Source: Auanema rhodensis
Lineage: Eukaryota; Nematoda; Chromadorea; Rhabditida; Rhabditidae
DNA: 64,000 nt
Direction of reading: 5' to 3'
NCBI GenBank assembly: GCA_964057225.1
Contig: OZ059895.1
Location: forward strand, 20,594,688-20,658,687
A program made the translations under genes and the position numbers. This document shows, in pieces, positions 23,549 to 35,600 of the stretch. Positions within the stretch are counted from its first letter, which is position 1. Every line of letters starts with the position of its first letter. The notes beneath the pieces are model-generated. The model made no database searches. It had not been told where the DNA came from and was given only the letters and a program-made list of their open reading frames with translations.

Positions 23549-25478
23549 CTAATGCATCATTTTTCAAACGATCATAACTAATTTTTGTATTGAGCGTTTC
23601 TCAATGTAGAAAAGTGCATTCGATGCGGATTTTTAAGCTGCGTCGGTCTGTGTTATCAGATTTGCGCTAGCTTAAAAATGCACCGAGATATCAACTGATT
23701 TAAGTTCACACTTATATCCTCGATTTTCACCCTGAAGAATTAATTTTTTCGTTGAATAACATCGTCCATCGTCTTTGCTTTGAAAAAAGGAATCTAAAAA
23801 CATCTACTTTTTGCTAAATTATTCTGAAATTTTTCGAAAAAATTTTTGTCAAAATGTTTTTGGAAGCAATGTTGAGTGTACATGGAAACTCAACATACAC
23901 TAATGCATCATTTTTCAAACGATCATAACTAATTTTTGTATTGAGCGTTTCTCAATGTAGAATAGTGCATTCGATGCGGATTTTTAAGCTGCGTCGGTCT
24001 GTGTTATCAGATTTGCGCTAGCTTAAAAATGCACCGAGATATCAACTGATATATGTTCACACTTATATCCTCGATTTTCACCCTGAAGAATTAATTTTTT
24101 CGTTGAATAACAATGTCCATCGTCTTTGCCTTGAAAAAAGGAATCTAAAAACATCTACTTTTTGCTATATTATTTTGAAATTTTTCGAAAAAATTTTTGT
24201 CAAAATGTTTTTGGAAGCAATGTTGAGTGTACATGGAAACTCAACATACACTAATGCATCATTTTTCAAACGATCATAACTAATTTTTGTATTGAGCGTT
24301 TCTCAATGTAGTATAGTGCATTCGATGCGGATTTTTAAGCTGCGTCGATCTGTGTTATCAGATTTGCGCAGGATTAAAAATGCACCGAGATATCAACTGA
24401 TATAAGTTCACACTTATATCCTCGATTTTCACCCTGAAGAATTAATTTTTTCGTTGAATAACATCGTCCATCGTCTTTGCCTTGAAAAAAGGAATCTAAA
24501 AACATCTACTTTTTGCTAAATTATTTTGAAATTTTTCGAAAAAATTTTTGTCAAAATGTCCGAGATATCAACTGATATATGTTCACACTTATATCCTCGA
24601 TTTTCACCCTGAAGAATTAATTTTTTCGTTGAATAACAATGTCCATCGTCTTCGCCTTGAAAAAAGGAATCTAAAAACATCTACTTTTTGCTATATTATT
24701 TTGAAATTTTTCGAAAAAATTTTTGTCAAAATGTTTTTGGAAGCAATGTTGAGTGTACATGGAAACTCAACATACACTAATGCATCATTTTTCAAACGAT
24801 CATAACTAATTTTTGTATTGAGCGTTTCTCAATGTAGAAAAGTGCATTCGATGCGGATTTTTAAGCTGCGTCGGTCTGTGTTATCAGATTTGCGCTAGCT
24901 TAAAAATGCACCGAGATATCAACTGATATATGTTCACACTTATATCCTCGATTTTCACCCTGAAGAATTAATTTTTTCGTTGAATAACAATGTCCATCGT
25001 CTTTGCCTTGAAAAAAGGAATCTAAAAACATCTACTTTTTGCTAAATTATTCTGAAATTTTTCGAAAAAATTTTTGTCAAAATGTTTTTGGAAGCAATGT
25101 TGAGTGTACATGGAAACTCAACATACACTAATGCATCATTTTTCAAACGATCATAACTAATTTTTGTATTGAGCATTTCTCAATGTAGAATAGTGCATTC
25201 GATGCGGATTTTTAAGCTGCGTCGGTCTGTGTTATCAGATTTGCGCTAGCTTAAAAATGCACCGAGATATCAACTGATATATGTTCACACTTATATCCTC
25301 GATTTTCACCCTGAAGAATTAATTTTTTCGTTGAATAACAATGTCCATCGTCTTCGCCTTGAAAAAAGGAATCTAAAAACATCTACTTTTTGCTAAATTA
25401 TTCTGAAATTTTTCGAAAAAATTTTTGTCAAAATGTTTTTGGAAGCAATGTTGAGTGTACATGGAAACTCAACATACA
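23549..25478 (+). repeat. Satellite B 1930-bp duplication, copy 1
   Basis: A 5.5-monomer unit that recurs 1930 bp downstream. Shared marks in order are GATTTAAG with GCTTTGAAAA, CTATATTATT, GCGCAGGATT with GATATAAG, then the 176-bp half-monomer deletion at 24559/24560, CTATATTATT again, and a GTAGAAAAG copy. The length equals five times 351 plus 175. The last monomer (from 25128) has a private GAGCATTTC and TCTTCGCC and is not matched exactly in copy 2. Confidence 0.86.
24251..24776 (+). repeat. Satellite B hybrid unit with 176-bp deletion
   Basis: The distance between successive CTAATGC starts here is 526 bp instead of 702 bp. The unit runs normally to TCAAAATGT at 24551-24559 (monomer position 309), then jumps to CCGAGATATC, normally at monomer position 135. 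The missing 176 bp is almost exactly half a B monomer and equals one satellite A monomer. Both donor sites carry AAAATG (TCAAAATGTT and TTAAAAATGC), so recombination between these short similar sites is a likely cause. Confidence 0.9.
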
Positions 25479-27057
25479 CTAATGCATCATTTTTCAAACG
25501 ATCATAACTAATTTTTGTATTAAGCGTTTCTCAATGTAGTATAGTGCATTCGATGCGGATTTTTAAGCTGCGTCGATCTGTGTTATCAGATTTGCGCTAG
25601 CTTAAAAATGCACCGAGATATCAACTGATTTAAGTTCACACTTATATCCTCGATTTTCACCCTGAAGAATTAATTTTTTCGTTGAATAACATCGTCCATC
25701 GTCTTTGCTTTGAAAAAAGGAATCTAAAAACATCTACTTTTTGCTAAATTATTCTGAAATTTTTCGAAAAAATTTTTGTCAAAATGTTTTTGGAAGCAAT
25801 GTTGAGTGTACATGGAAACTCAACATACACTAATGCATCATTTTTCAAACGATCATAACTAATTTTTGTATTGAGCGTTTCTCAATGTAGAATAGTGCAT
25901 TCGATGCGGATTTTTAAGCTGCGTCGGTCTGTGTTATCAGATTTGCGCTAGCTTAAAAATGCACCGAGATATCAACTGATATATGTTCACACTTATATCC
26001 TCGATTTTCACCCTGAAGAATTAATTTTTTCGTTGAATAACAATGTCCATCGTCTTTGCCTTGAAAAAAGGAATCTAAAAACATCTACTTTTTGCTATAT
26101 TATTTTGAAATTTTTCGAAAAAATTTTTGTCAAAATGTTTTTGGAAGCAATGTTGAGTGTACATGGAAACTCAACATACACTAATGCATCATTTTTCAAA
26201 CGATCATAACTAATTTTTGTATTGAGCGTTTCTCAATGTAGTATAGTGCATTCGATGCGGATTTTTAAGCTGCGTCGATCTGTGTTATCAGATTTGCGCA
26301 GGATTAAAAATGCACCGAGATATCAACTGATATAAGTTCACACTTATATCCTCGATTTTCACCCTGAAGAATTAATTTTTTCGTTGAATAACATCGTCCA
26401 TCGTCTTTGCCTTGAAAAAAGGAATCTAAAAACATCTACTTTTTGCTAAATTATTTTGAAATTTTTCGAAAAAATTTTTGTCAAAATGTCCGAGATATCA
26501 ACTGATATATGTTCACACTTATATCCTCGATTTTCACCCTGAAGAATTAATTTTTTCGTTGAATAACAATGTCCATCGTCTTCGCCTTGAAAAAAGGAAT
26601 CTAAAAACATCTACTTTTTGCTATATTATTTTGAAATTTTTCGAAAAAATTTTTGTCAAAATGTTTTTGGAAGCAATGTTGAGTGTACATGGAAACTCAA
26701 CATACACTAATGCATCATTTTTCAAACGATCATAACTAATTTTTGTATTGAGCGTTTCTCAATGTAGAAAAGTGCATTCGATGCGGATTTTTAAGCTGCG
26801 TCGGTCTGTGTTATCAGATTTGCGCTAGCTTAAAAATGCACCGAGATATCAACTGATATATGTTCACACTTATATCCTCGATTTTCACCCTGAAGAATTA
26901 ATTTTTTCGTTGAATAACAATGTCCATCGTCTTTGCCTTGAAAAAAGGAATCTAAAAACATCTACTTTTTGCTAAATTATTCTGAAATTTTTCGAAAAAA
27001 TTTTTGTCAAAATGTTTTTGGAAGCAATGTTGAGTGTACATGGAAACTCAACATACA
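25479..27057 (+). repeat. Satellite B 1930-bp duplication, copy 2
   Basis: Second copy of the unit starting at 23549, with the same order of marks: GATTTAAG at about 25628, CTATATTATT, GCGCAGGATT, the identical TCAAAATGT/CCGAGATATC deletion joint at 26489/26490, and a GTAGAAAAG copy at 26707. The shared deletion joint shows that the deletion came first and was then copied with its flanks. Confidence 0.86.
26181..26706 (+). repeat. Satellite B hybrid unit with 176-bp deletion, duplicate
   Basis: Identical in structure to the hybrid at 24251: TCAAAATGT at 26481-26489 is joined to CCGAGATATC, and the next CTAATGC start follows after 526 bp. It lies exactly 1930 bp from the first hybrid, as expected if the whole block was duplicated. 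Confidence 0.9.
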
Positions 27058-27759
27058 CTAATGCATCATTTTTCAAACGATCATAACTAATTTTTGTATT
27101 GAGCGTTTCTCAATGTAGAATAGTGCATTCGATGCGGATTTTTAAGCTGCGTCGGTCTGTGTTATCAGATTTGCGCTAGCTTAAAAATGCACCGAGATAT
27201 CAACTGATATATGTTCACACTTATATCCTCGATTTTCACCCTGAAGAATTAATTTTTTCGTTGAATAACAATGTCCATCGTCTTTGCCTTGAAAAAAGGA
27301 ATCTAAAAACATCTACTTTTTGCTAAATTATTCTGAAATTTTTCGAAAAAATTTTTGTCAAAATGTTTTTGGAAGCAATGTTGAGTGTACATGGAAACTC
27401 AACATACACTAATGCATCATTTTTCAAACGATCATAACTAATTTTTGTATTGAGCGTTTCTCAATGTAGAATAGTGCATTCGATGCGGATTTTTAAGCTG
27501 CGTCGGTCTGTGTTATCAGATTTGCGCTAGCTTAAAAATGCACCGAGATATCAACTGATATATGTTCACACTTATATCCTCGTTTTTCACCCTGAAGAAT
27601 TAATTTTTTCGTTGAATAACAATGTCCATCGTCTTTGCCTTGAAAAAAGGAATCTAAAAACATCTACTTTTTGCTAAATTATTCTGAAATTTTTCGAAAA
27701 AATTTTTGTCAAAATGTTTTTGGAAGCAATGTTGAGTGTACATGGAAACTCAACATACA

Positions 27760-29514
27760 CTAATGCATCATTTTTCAAACGATCATAACTAATTTTTGTA
27801 TTGAGCGTTTCTCAATGTAGAATAGTGCATTCGATGCGGATTTTTAAGCTGCGTCGGTCTGTGTTATCAGATTTGCGCTAGCTTAAAAATGCACCGAGAT
27901 ATCAACTGATATATGTTCACACTTATATCCTCGTTTTTCACCCTGAAGAATTAATTTTTTCGTTGAATAACAATGTCCATCGTCTTTGCCTTGAAAAAAG
28001 GAATCTAAAAACATCTACTTTTTGCTAAATTATTCTGAAATTTTTCGAAAAAATTTTTGTCAAAATGTTTTTGGAAGCAATGTTGAGTGTACATGGAAAC
28101 TCAACATACACTAATGCATCATTTTTCAAACGATCATAACTAATTTTTGTATTGAGCGTTTCTCAATGTAGAATAGTGCATTCGATGCGGATTTTTAAGC
28201 TGCGTCGGTCTGTGTTATCAGATTTGCGCTAGCTTAAAAATGCACCGAGATATCAACTGATATATGTTCACACTTATATCCTCGATTTTCACCCTGAAGA
28301 ATTAATTTTTTCGTTGAATAACAATGTCCATCGTCTTCGCCTTGAAAAAAGGAATCTAAAAACATCTTCTTTTTGCTAAATTATTTTGAAATTTTTCGAA
28401 AAAATTTTTGTCAAAATGTTTTTGGAAGCAATGTTGAGTGTACATGGAAACTCAACATACACTAATGCATCATTTTTCAAACGATCATAACTAATTTTTG
28501 TATTGAGCGTTTCTCAATGTAGAATAGTGCATTCGATGCGGATTTTTAAGCTGCGTCGGTCTGTGTTATCAGATTTGCGCTAGCTTAAAAATGCACCGAG
28601 ATATCAACTGATATATGTTCACACTTATATCCTCGATTTTCACCCTGAAGAATTAATTTTTTCGTTGAATAACAATGTCCATCGTCTTCGCCTTGAAAAA
28701 AGGAATCTAAAAACATCTTCTTTTTGCTAAATTATTTTGAAATTTTTCGAAAAAATTTTTGTCAAAATGTTTTTGGAAGCAATGTTGAGTGTACATGGAA
28801 ACTCAACATACACTAATGCATCATTTTTCAAACGATCATAACTAATTTTTGTATTAAGCGTTTCTCAATGTAGTATAGTGCATTCGATGCGGATTTTTAA
28901 GCTGCGTCGATCTGTGTTATCAGATTTGCGCTAGCTTAAAAATGCACCGAGATATCAACTGATATAAGTTCACACTTATATCCTCGATTTTCACCCTGAA
29001 GAATTAATTTTTTCGTTGAATAACAATGTCCATCGTCTTTGCCTTGAAAAAAGGAATCTAAAAACATCTACTTTTTGCTAAATTATTTTGAAATTTTTCG
29101 AAAAAATTTTTGTCAAAATGTTTTTGGAAGCAATGTTGAGTGTACATGGAAACTCAACATACACTAATGCATCATTTTTCAAACGATCATAACTAATTTT
29201 TGTATTAAGCGTTTCTCAATGTAGTATAGTGCATTCGATGCGGATTTTTAAGCTGCGTCGATCTGTGTTATCAGATTTGCGCTAGCTTAAAAATGCACCG
29301 AGATATCAACTGATATATGTTCACACTTATATCCTCGTTTTTCACCCTGAAGAATTAATTTTTTCGTTGAATAACATCGTCCATCGTCTTTGCTTTGAAA
29401 AAAGGAATCTAAAAACATCTACTTTTTGCTAAATTATTCTGAAATTTTTCGAAAAAATTTTTGTCAAAATGTTTTTGGAAGCAATGTTGAGTGTACATGG
29501 AAACTCAACATACA
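27760..29514 (+). repeat. Satellite B 5-monomer higher-order repeat (1755 bp), copy 1
   Basis: Marks in order: CCTCGTTTTTCACC, then two successive TCTTCGCC with CATCTTC copies, a TATTAAGCG with GATATAAG copy, and a TATTAAGCG with AACATCG and GCTTTGAAAA copy. The same order restarts at 29515, exactly five monomers later. The fifth member here also carries GATATATG with CCTCGTTTTTC, as if its middle part had been converted by a neighbouring type. Confidence 0.82.
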
Positions 29515-31269
29515 CTAATGCATCATTTTTCAAACGATCATAACTAATTTTTGTATTGAGCGTTTCTCAATGTAGAATAGTGCATTCGATGCGGATTTTT
29601 AAGCTGCGTCGGTCTGTGTTATCAGATTTGCGCTAGCTTAAAAATGCACCGAGATATCAACTGATATATGTTCACACTTATATCCTCGTTTTTCACCCTG
29701 AAGAATTAATTTTTTCGTTGAATAACAATGTCCATCGTCTTTGCCTTGAAAAAAGGAATCTAAAAACATCTACTTTTTGCTAAATTATTCTGAAATTTTT
29801 CGAAAAAATTTTTGTCAAAATGTTTTTGGAAGCAATGTTGAGTGTACATGGAAACTCAACATACACTAATGCATCATTTTTCAAACGATCATAACTAATT
29901 TTTGTATTGAGCGTTTCTCAATGTAGAATAGTGCATTCGATGCGGATTTTTAAGCTGCGTCGGTCTGTGTTATCAGATTTGCGCTAGCTTAAAAATGCAC
30001 CGAGATATCAACTGATATATGTTCACACTTATATCCTCGATTTTCACCCTGAAGAATTAATTTTTTCGTTGAATAACAATGTCCATCGTCTTCGCCTTGA
30101 AAAAAGGAATCTAAAAACATCTTCTTTTTGCTAAATTATTTTGAAATTTTTCGAAAAAATTTTTGTCAAAATGTTTTTGGAAGCAATGTTGAGTGTACAT
30201 GGAAACTCAACATACACTAATGCATCATTTTTCAAACGATCATAACTAATTTTTGTATTGAGCGTTTCTCAATGTAGAATAGTGCATTCGATGCGGATTT
30301 TTAAGCTGCGTCGGTCTGTGTTATCAGATTTGCGCTAGCTTAAAAATGCACCGAGATATCAACTGATATATGTTCACACTTATATCCTCGATTTTCACCC
30401 TGAAGAATTAATTTTTTCGTTGAATAACAATGTCCATCGTCTTCGCCTTGAAAAAAGGAATCTAAAAACATCTTCTTTTTGCTAAATTATTTTGAAATTT
30501 TTCGAAAAAATTTTTGTCAAAATGTTTTTGGAAGCAATGTTGAGTGTACATGGAAACTCAACATACACTAATGCATCATTTTTCAAACGATCATAACTAA
30601 TTTTTGTATTAAGCGTTTCTCAATGTAGTATAGTGCATTCGATGCGGATTTTTAAGCTGCGTCGATCTGTGTTATCAGATTTGCGCTAGCTTAAAAATGC
30701 ACCGAGATATCAACTGATATAAGTTCACACTTATATCCTCGATTTTCACCCTGAAGAATTAATTTTTTCGTTGAATAACAATGTCCATCGTCTTTGCCTT
30801 GAAAAAAGGAATCTAAAAACATCTACTTTTTGCTAAATTATTTTGAAATTTTTCGAAAAAATTTTTGTCAAAATGTTTTTGGAAGCAATGTTGAGTGTAC
30901 ATGGAAACTCAACATACACTAATGCATCATTTTTCAAACGATCATAACTAATTTTTGTATTAAGCGTTTCTCAATGTAGTATAGTGCATTCGATGCGGAT
31001 TTTTAAGCTGCGTCGATCTGTGTTATCAGATTTGCGCTAGCTTAAAAATGCACCGAGATATCAACTGATTTAAGTTCACACTTATATCCTCGATTTTCAC
31101 CCTGAAGAATTAATTTTTTCGTTGAATAACATCGTCCATCGTCTTTGCTTTGAAAAAAGGAATCTAAAAACATCTACTTTTTGCTAAATTATTCTGAAAT
31201 TTTTCGAAAAAATTTTTGTCAAAATGTTTTTGGAAGCAATGTTGAGTGTACATGGAAACTCAACATACA
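29515..31269 (+). repeat. Satellite B 5-monomer higher-order repeat (1755 bp), copy 2
   Basis: Repeats the 27760 unit monomer by monomer. The last member has GATTTAAG and CCTCGATTTTC instead of GATATATG and CCTCGTTTTTC. After 31270 the order is lost: the next monomer has private GTTCAAACTT and TTTGATATATT. Confidence 0.82.
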
Positions 31270-32673
31270 CTAATGCATCATTTTTCAAACGATCATAACT
31301 AATTTTTGTATTGAGCGTTTCTCAATGTAGAATAGTGCATTCGATGCGGATTTTTAAGCTGCGTCGGTCTGTGTTATCAGATTTGCGCTAGCTTAAAAAT
31401 GCACCGAGATATCAACTGATATATGTTCAAACTTATATCCTCGATTTTCACCCTGAAGAATTAATTTTTTCGTTGAATAACAATGTCCATCGTCTTCGCC
31501 TTGAAAAAAGGAATCTAAAAACATCTACTTTTTGATATATTATTTTGAAATTTTTCGAAAAAATTTTTGTCAAAATGTTTTTGGAAGCAATGTTGAGTGT
31601 ACATGGAAACTCAACATACACTAATGCATCATTTTTCAAACGATCATAACTAATTTTTGTATTGAGCGTTTCTCAATGTAGAATAGTGCATTCGATGCGG
31701 ATTTTTAAGCTGCGTCGGTCTGTGTTATCAGATTTGCGCTAGCTTAAAAATGCACCGAGATATCAACTGATATATGTTCACACTTATATCCTCGATTTTC
31801 ACCCTGAAGAATTAATTTTTTCGTTGAATAACAATGTCCATCGTCTTTGCCTTGAAAAAAGGAATCTAAAAACATCTACTTTTTGCTAAATTATTCTGAA
31901 ATTTTTCGAAAAAATTTTTGTCAAAATGTTTTTGGAAGCAATGTTGAGTGTACATGGAAACTCAACATACACTAATGCATCATTTTTCAAACGATCATAA
32001 CTAATTTTTGTATTGAGCGTTTCTCAATGTAGAATAGTGCATTCGATGCGGATTTTTAAGCTGCGTCGGTCTGTGTTATCAGATTTGCGCTAGCTTAAAA
32101 ATGCACCGAGATATCAACTGATATATGTTCACACTTATATCCTCGATTTTCACCCTGAAGAATTAATTTTTTCGTTGAATAACAATGTCCATCGTCTTTG
32201 CCTTGAAAAAAGGAATCTAAAAACATCTACTTTTTGCTAAATTATTCTGAAATTTTTCGAAAAAATTTTTGTCAAAATGTTTTTGGAAGCAATGTTGAGT
32301 GTACATGGAAACTCAACATACACTAATGCATCATTTTTCAAACGATCATAACTAATTTTTGTATTGAGCGTTTCTCAATGTAGAATAGTGCATTCGATGC
32401 GGATTTTTAAGCTGCGTCGGTCTGTGTTATCAGATTTGCGCTAGCTTAAAAATGCACCGAGATATCAACTGATATATGTTCACACTTATATCCTCGATTT
32501 TCACCCTGAAGAATTAATTTTTTCGTTGAATAACAATGTCCATCGTCTTTGCCTTGAAAAAAGGAATCTAAAAACATCTACTTTTTGCTAAATTATTCTG
32601 AAATTTTTCGAAAAAATTTTTGTCAAAATGTTTTTGGAAGCAATGTTGAGTGTACATGGAAACTCAACATACA
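31270..32673 (+). repeat. Satellite B, four-monomer homogeneous run
   Basis: One divergent copy (31270) is followed by three near-identical monomers at 31621, 31972 and 32323, all with GTAGAATAG, CGTCGG, GATATATG, AACAATGTCC and TTATTCTGAA. This is the last stretch of the left-hand subfamily before new variants appear at 32674. Confidence 0.85.
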
Positions 32674-35600
32674 CTAATGCATCATTTTTCAAACGATCAT
32701 AACTAATTTTTGTATTAAGCGTTTCTCAATGTAGTATAGTGCATTCGATGCGGATATTTAAGCTGCATCGATCTGTGTTATCAGATTTGCGCTAGCTTAA
32801 AAATGCACCGAGATATCAACTGATATAAGTTCACACTTATATCCTCGATATTCACCCTGAAGAATTAATTTTTTCGTTGAATAACATCGTCCATCGTCTT
32901 TGCCTTAAAAAAAGGAATCTGAGAACATCTACTTTTTGCTAAATTATTTTGAAATTTTTCGAAAAAATTTTTGTCAAAATGTTTTTGGAAGCAATGTTGA
33001 GTGTACATGGAAACTCAACATACACTAATGCATCATTTTTCAAACGATCATAACTAATTTTTGTATTGAGCGTTTCTCAATGTAGAATAGTGCATTCGAT
33101 GCGGATTTTTAAGCTGCGTCGGTCTGTGTTATCAGATTTGCGCTAGCTTAAAAATGCACCGAGATATCAACTGATATATGTTCACACTTACATCCTCGAT
33201 TTTCACCCTGAAGAATTAATTTTTTCGTTGAATAACATTGTCCATCGTCTTTGCCTTGAAAGAAAGAATCTGAAAACATCTACTTTTTGCTAAATTATTT
33301 TGAAATTTTTCGAAAAAATTTTTGTCAAAATGTTTTTGGAAGCAATGTTGAGTGTACATGGAAACTCAACATACACTAATGCATCATTTTTCAAACGATC
33401 ATAACTAATTTTTGTATTAAGCGTTTCTCAATGTAGTATAGTGCATTCGATGCGGATATTTAAGCTGCATCGATCTGTGTTATCAGATTTGCGCTAGCTT
33501 AAAAATGCACCGAGATATCAACTGATATAAGTTCACACTTATATCCTCGATTTTCACCCTGAAGAATTAATTTTTTCGTTGAATAACAATGTCCATCGTC
33601 TTCGCCTTGAAAAAAGGAATCTAAAAACATCTACTTTTTACTAAATTATTTTGAAATTTTTCGAAAAAATTTTTGTCAAAATGTTTTTGGAAGCAATGTT
33701 GAGTGTACATGGAAACTCAACATACACTAATGCATCATTTTTCAAACGATCATAACTAATTTTTGTATTGAGCGTTTTTCAATGTAGAATAGTGCATTCG
33801 ATGCGGATTTTTAAGCTGCGTCGGTCTGTGTTATCAGATTTGCGCTAGCTTAAAAATGCACCGAGATATCAACTGATATATGTTCACACTTACATCCTCG
33901 ATTTTCACCCTGAAGAATTAATTTTTTCGTTGAATAACATTGTCCATCGTCTTTGCCTTGAAAGAAAGAATCTGAAAACATCTACTTTTTGCTAAATTAT
34001 TTTGAAATTTTTCGAAAAAATTTTTGTCAAAATGTTTTTGGAAGCAATGTTGAGTGTACATGGAAACTCAACATAAACTAATGCATCATTTTTCAAACGA
34101 TCATAACTAATTTTTGTATTAAGCGTTTCTCAATGTAGTATAGTGCATTCGATGCGGATATTTAAGCTGCATCGATCTGTGTTATCAGATTTGCGCTAGC
34201 TTAAAAATGCACCGAGATATCAACTGATATAAGTTCACACTTATATCCTCGATTTTCACCCTGAAGAATTAATTTTTTCGTTGAATAACAATGTCCATCG
34301 TCTTTGCCTTGAAAAAGGTATCTAAAAACATCTACTTTTTGCTGAATTATTTTGAAATTTTTCGAAAAAATTTTTGTCAAAATGTTTTTGGAAGCAATGT
34401 TGAGTGTACATGGAAACTCAACATACACTAATGCATCATTTTTCAAACGATCATAACTAATTTTTGTATTAAGCGTTTCTCAATGTCGAATAGTGCATTC
34501 GATGCGGATATTTAAGCTGCATCGATCTGTGTTATCAGATTTGCGCTAGCTTAAAAATGCACCGAGATATCAACTGATATAAGTTCACACTTATAACCTC
34601 GATTTTCACCCTGAAGAATTAATTTTTTCGTTGAATAACAATGTCCATCGTCTTTGCCTTAAAAAAAGGTATCTAAAAACATCTACTTTTTGCTAAATTA
34701 TTTTGAAATTTTTCGAAAAAATTTTTGTCAAAATGTTTTTGGAAGCAATGTTGAGTGTACATGGAAACTCAACATACACTAATGCATCATTTTTCAAACG
34801 ATCATAACTAATTTTTGTATTAAGCGTTTCTCAATGTAGTATAGTGCATTCGATGCGGATTTTTAAGCTGCGTCGATCTGTGTTATCAGATTTGCGCTAG
34901 CTTAAAAATGCACCGAGATATCAACTGATATAAGTTCACACTTATATCCTCGATTTTCACCCTGAAGAATTAATTTTTTCGTTGAATAACAATGTCCATC
35001 GTCTTCGCCTTGAAAAAAGGAATCTAAAAACATCTACTTTTTGCTAAATTATTTTGAAATTTTTCGAAAAAATTTTTGTCAAAATGTTTTTGGAAGCAAT
35101 GTTGAGTGTACATGGAAACTCAACATACACTAATGCATCATTTTTCAAACGATCATAACTAATTTTTGCATTAAGCGTTTCTCAATGTAGTAAAGTGCAT
35201 TCGATGCGGATTTTTAAGCTGCATCGATCTGTGTTATCAGATTTGCGCTAGCTTAAAAATGCACCGAGATATCAACTGATATAAGTTCACACTTATATCC
35301 TCGATTTTCACCCTGAAGAATTAATTTTTTCGTTGAATAACAATGTCCATCGTCTTTGCCTTGAAAAAGGTATCTAAAAACATCTACTTTTTGCTAAATT
35401 ATTTTGAAATTTTTCGAAAAAATTTTTGTCAAAATGTTTTTGGAAGCAATGTTGAGTGTACATGGAAACTCAACATACACTAATGCATCATTTTTCAAAC
35501 GATCATAACTAATTTTTGTATTAAGCGTTTCTCAATGTCGAATAGTGCATTCGATGCGGATATTTAAGCTGCATCGATCTGTGTTATCAGATTTGCGCTA

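Noticed and set aside
24548-24805. Open frame of 85 codons on the plus strand, repeated identically at 26478-26735
   Set aside because: It is created by the half-monomer deletion joint and copied with the 1930-bp duplication. It starts at TTG and translates ordinary satellite sequence. Its duplication reflects array growth, not selection.
31448-31639. Minus-strand open frame of 63 codons; similar frames at 34201-34446 and 37413-37604
   Set aside because: They are the reverse complement of the same satellite B segment, opened by single-base variants, and start at TTG. Because 351 is divisible by three, chance frames recur in the same phase in several monomers.
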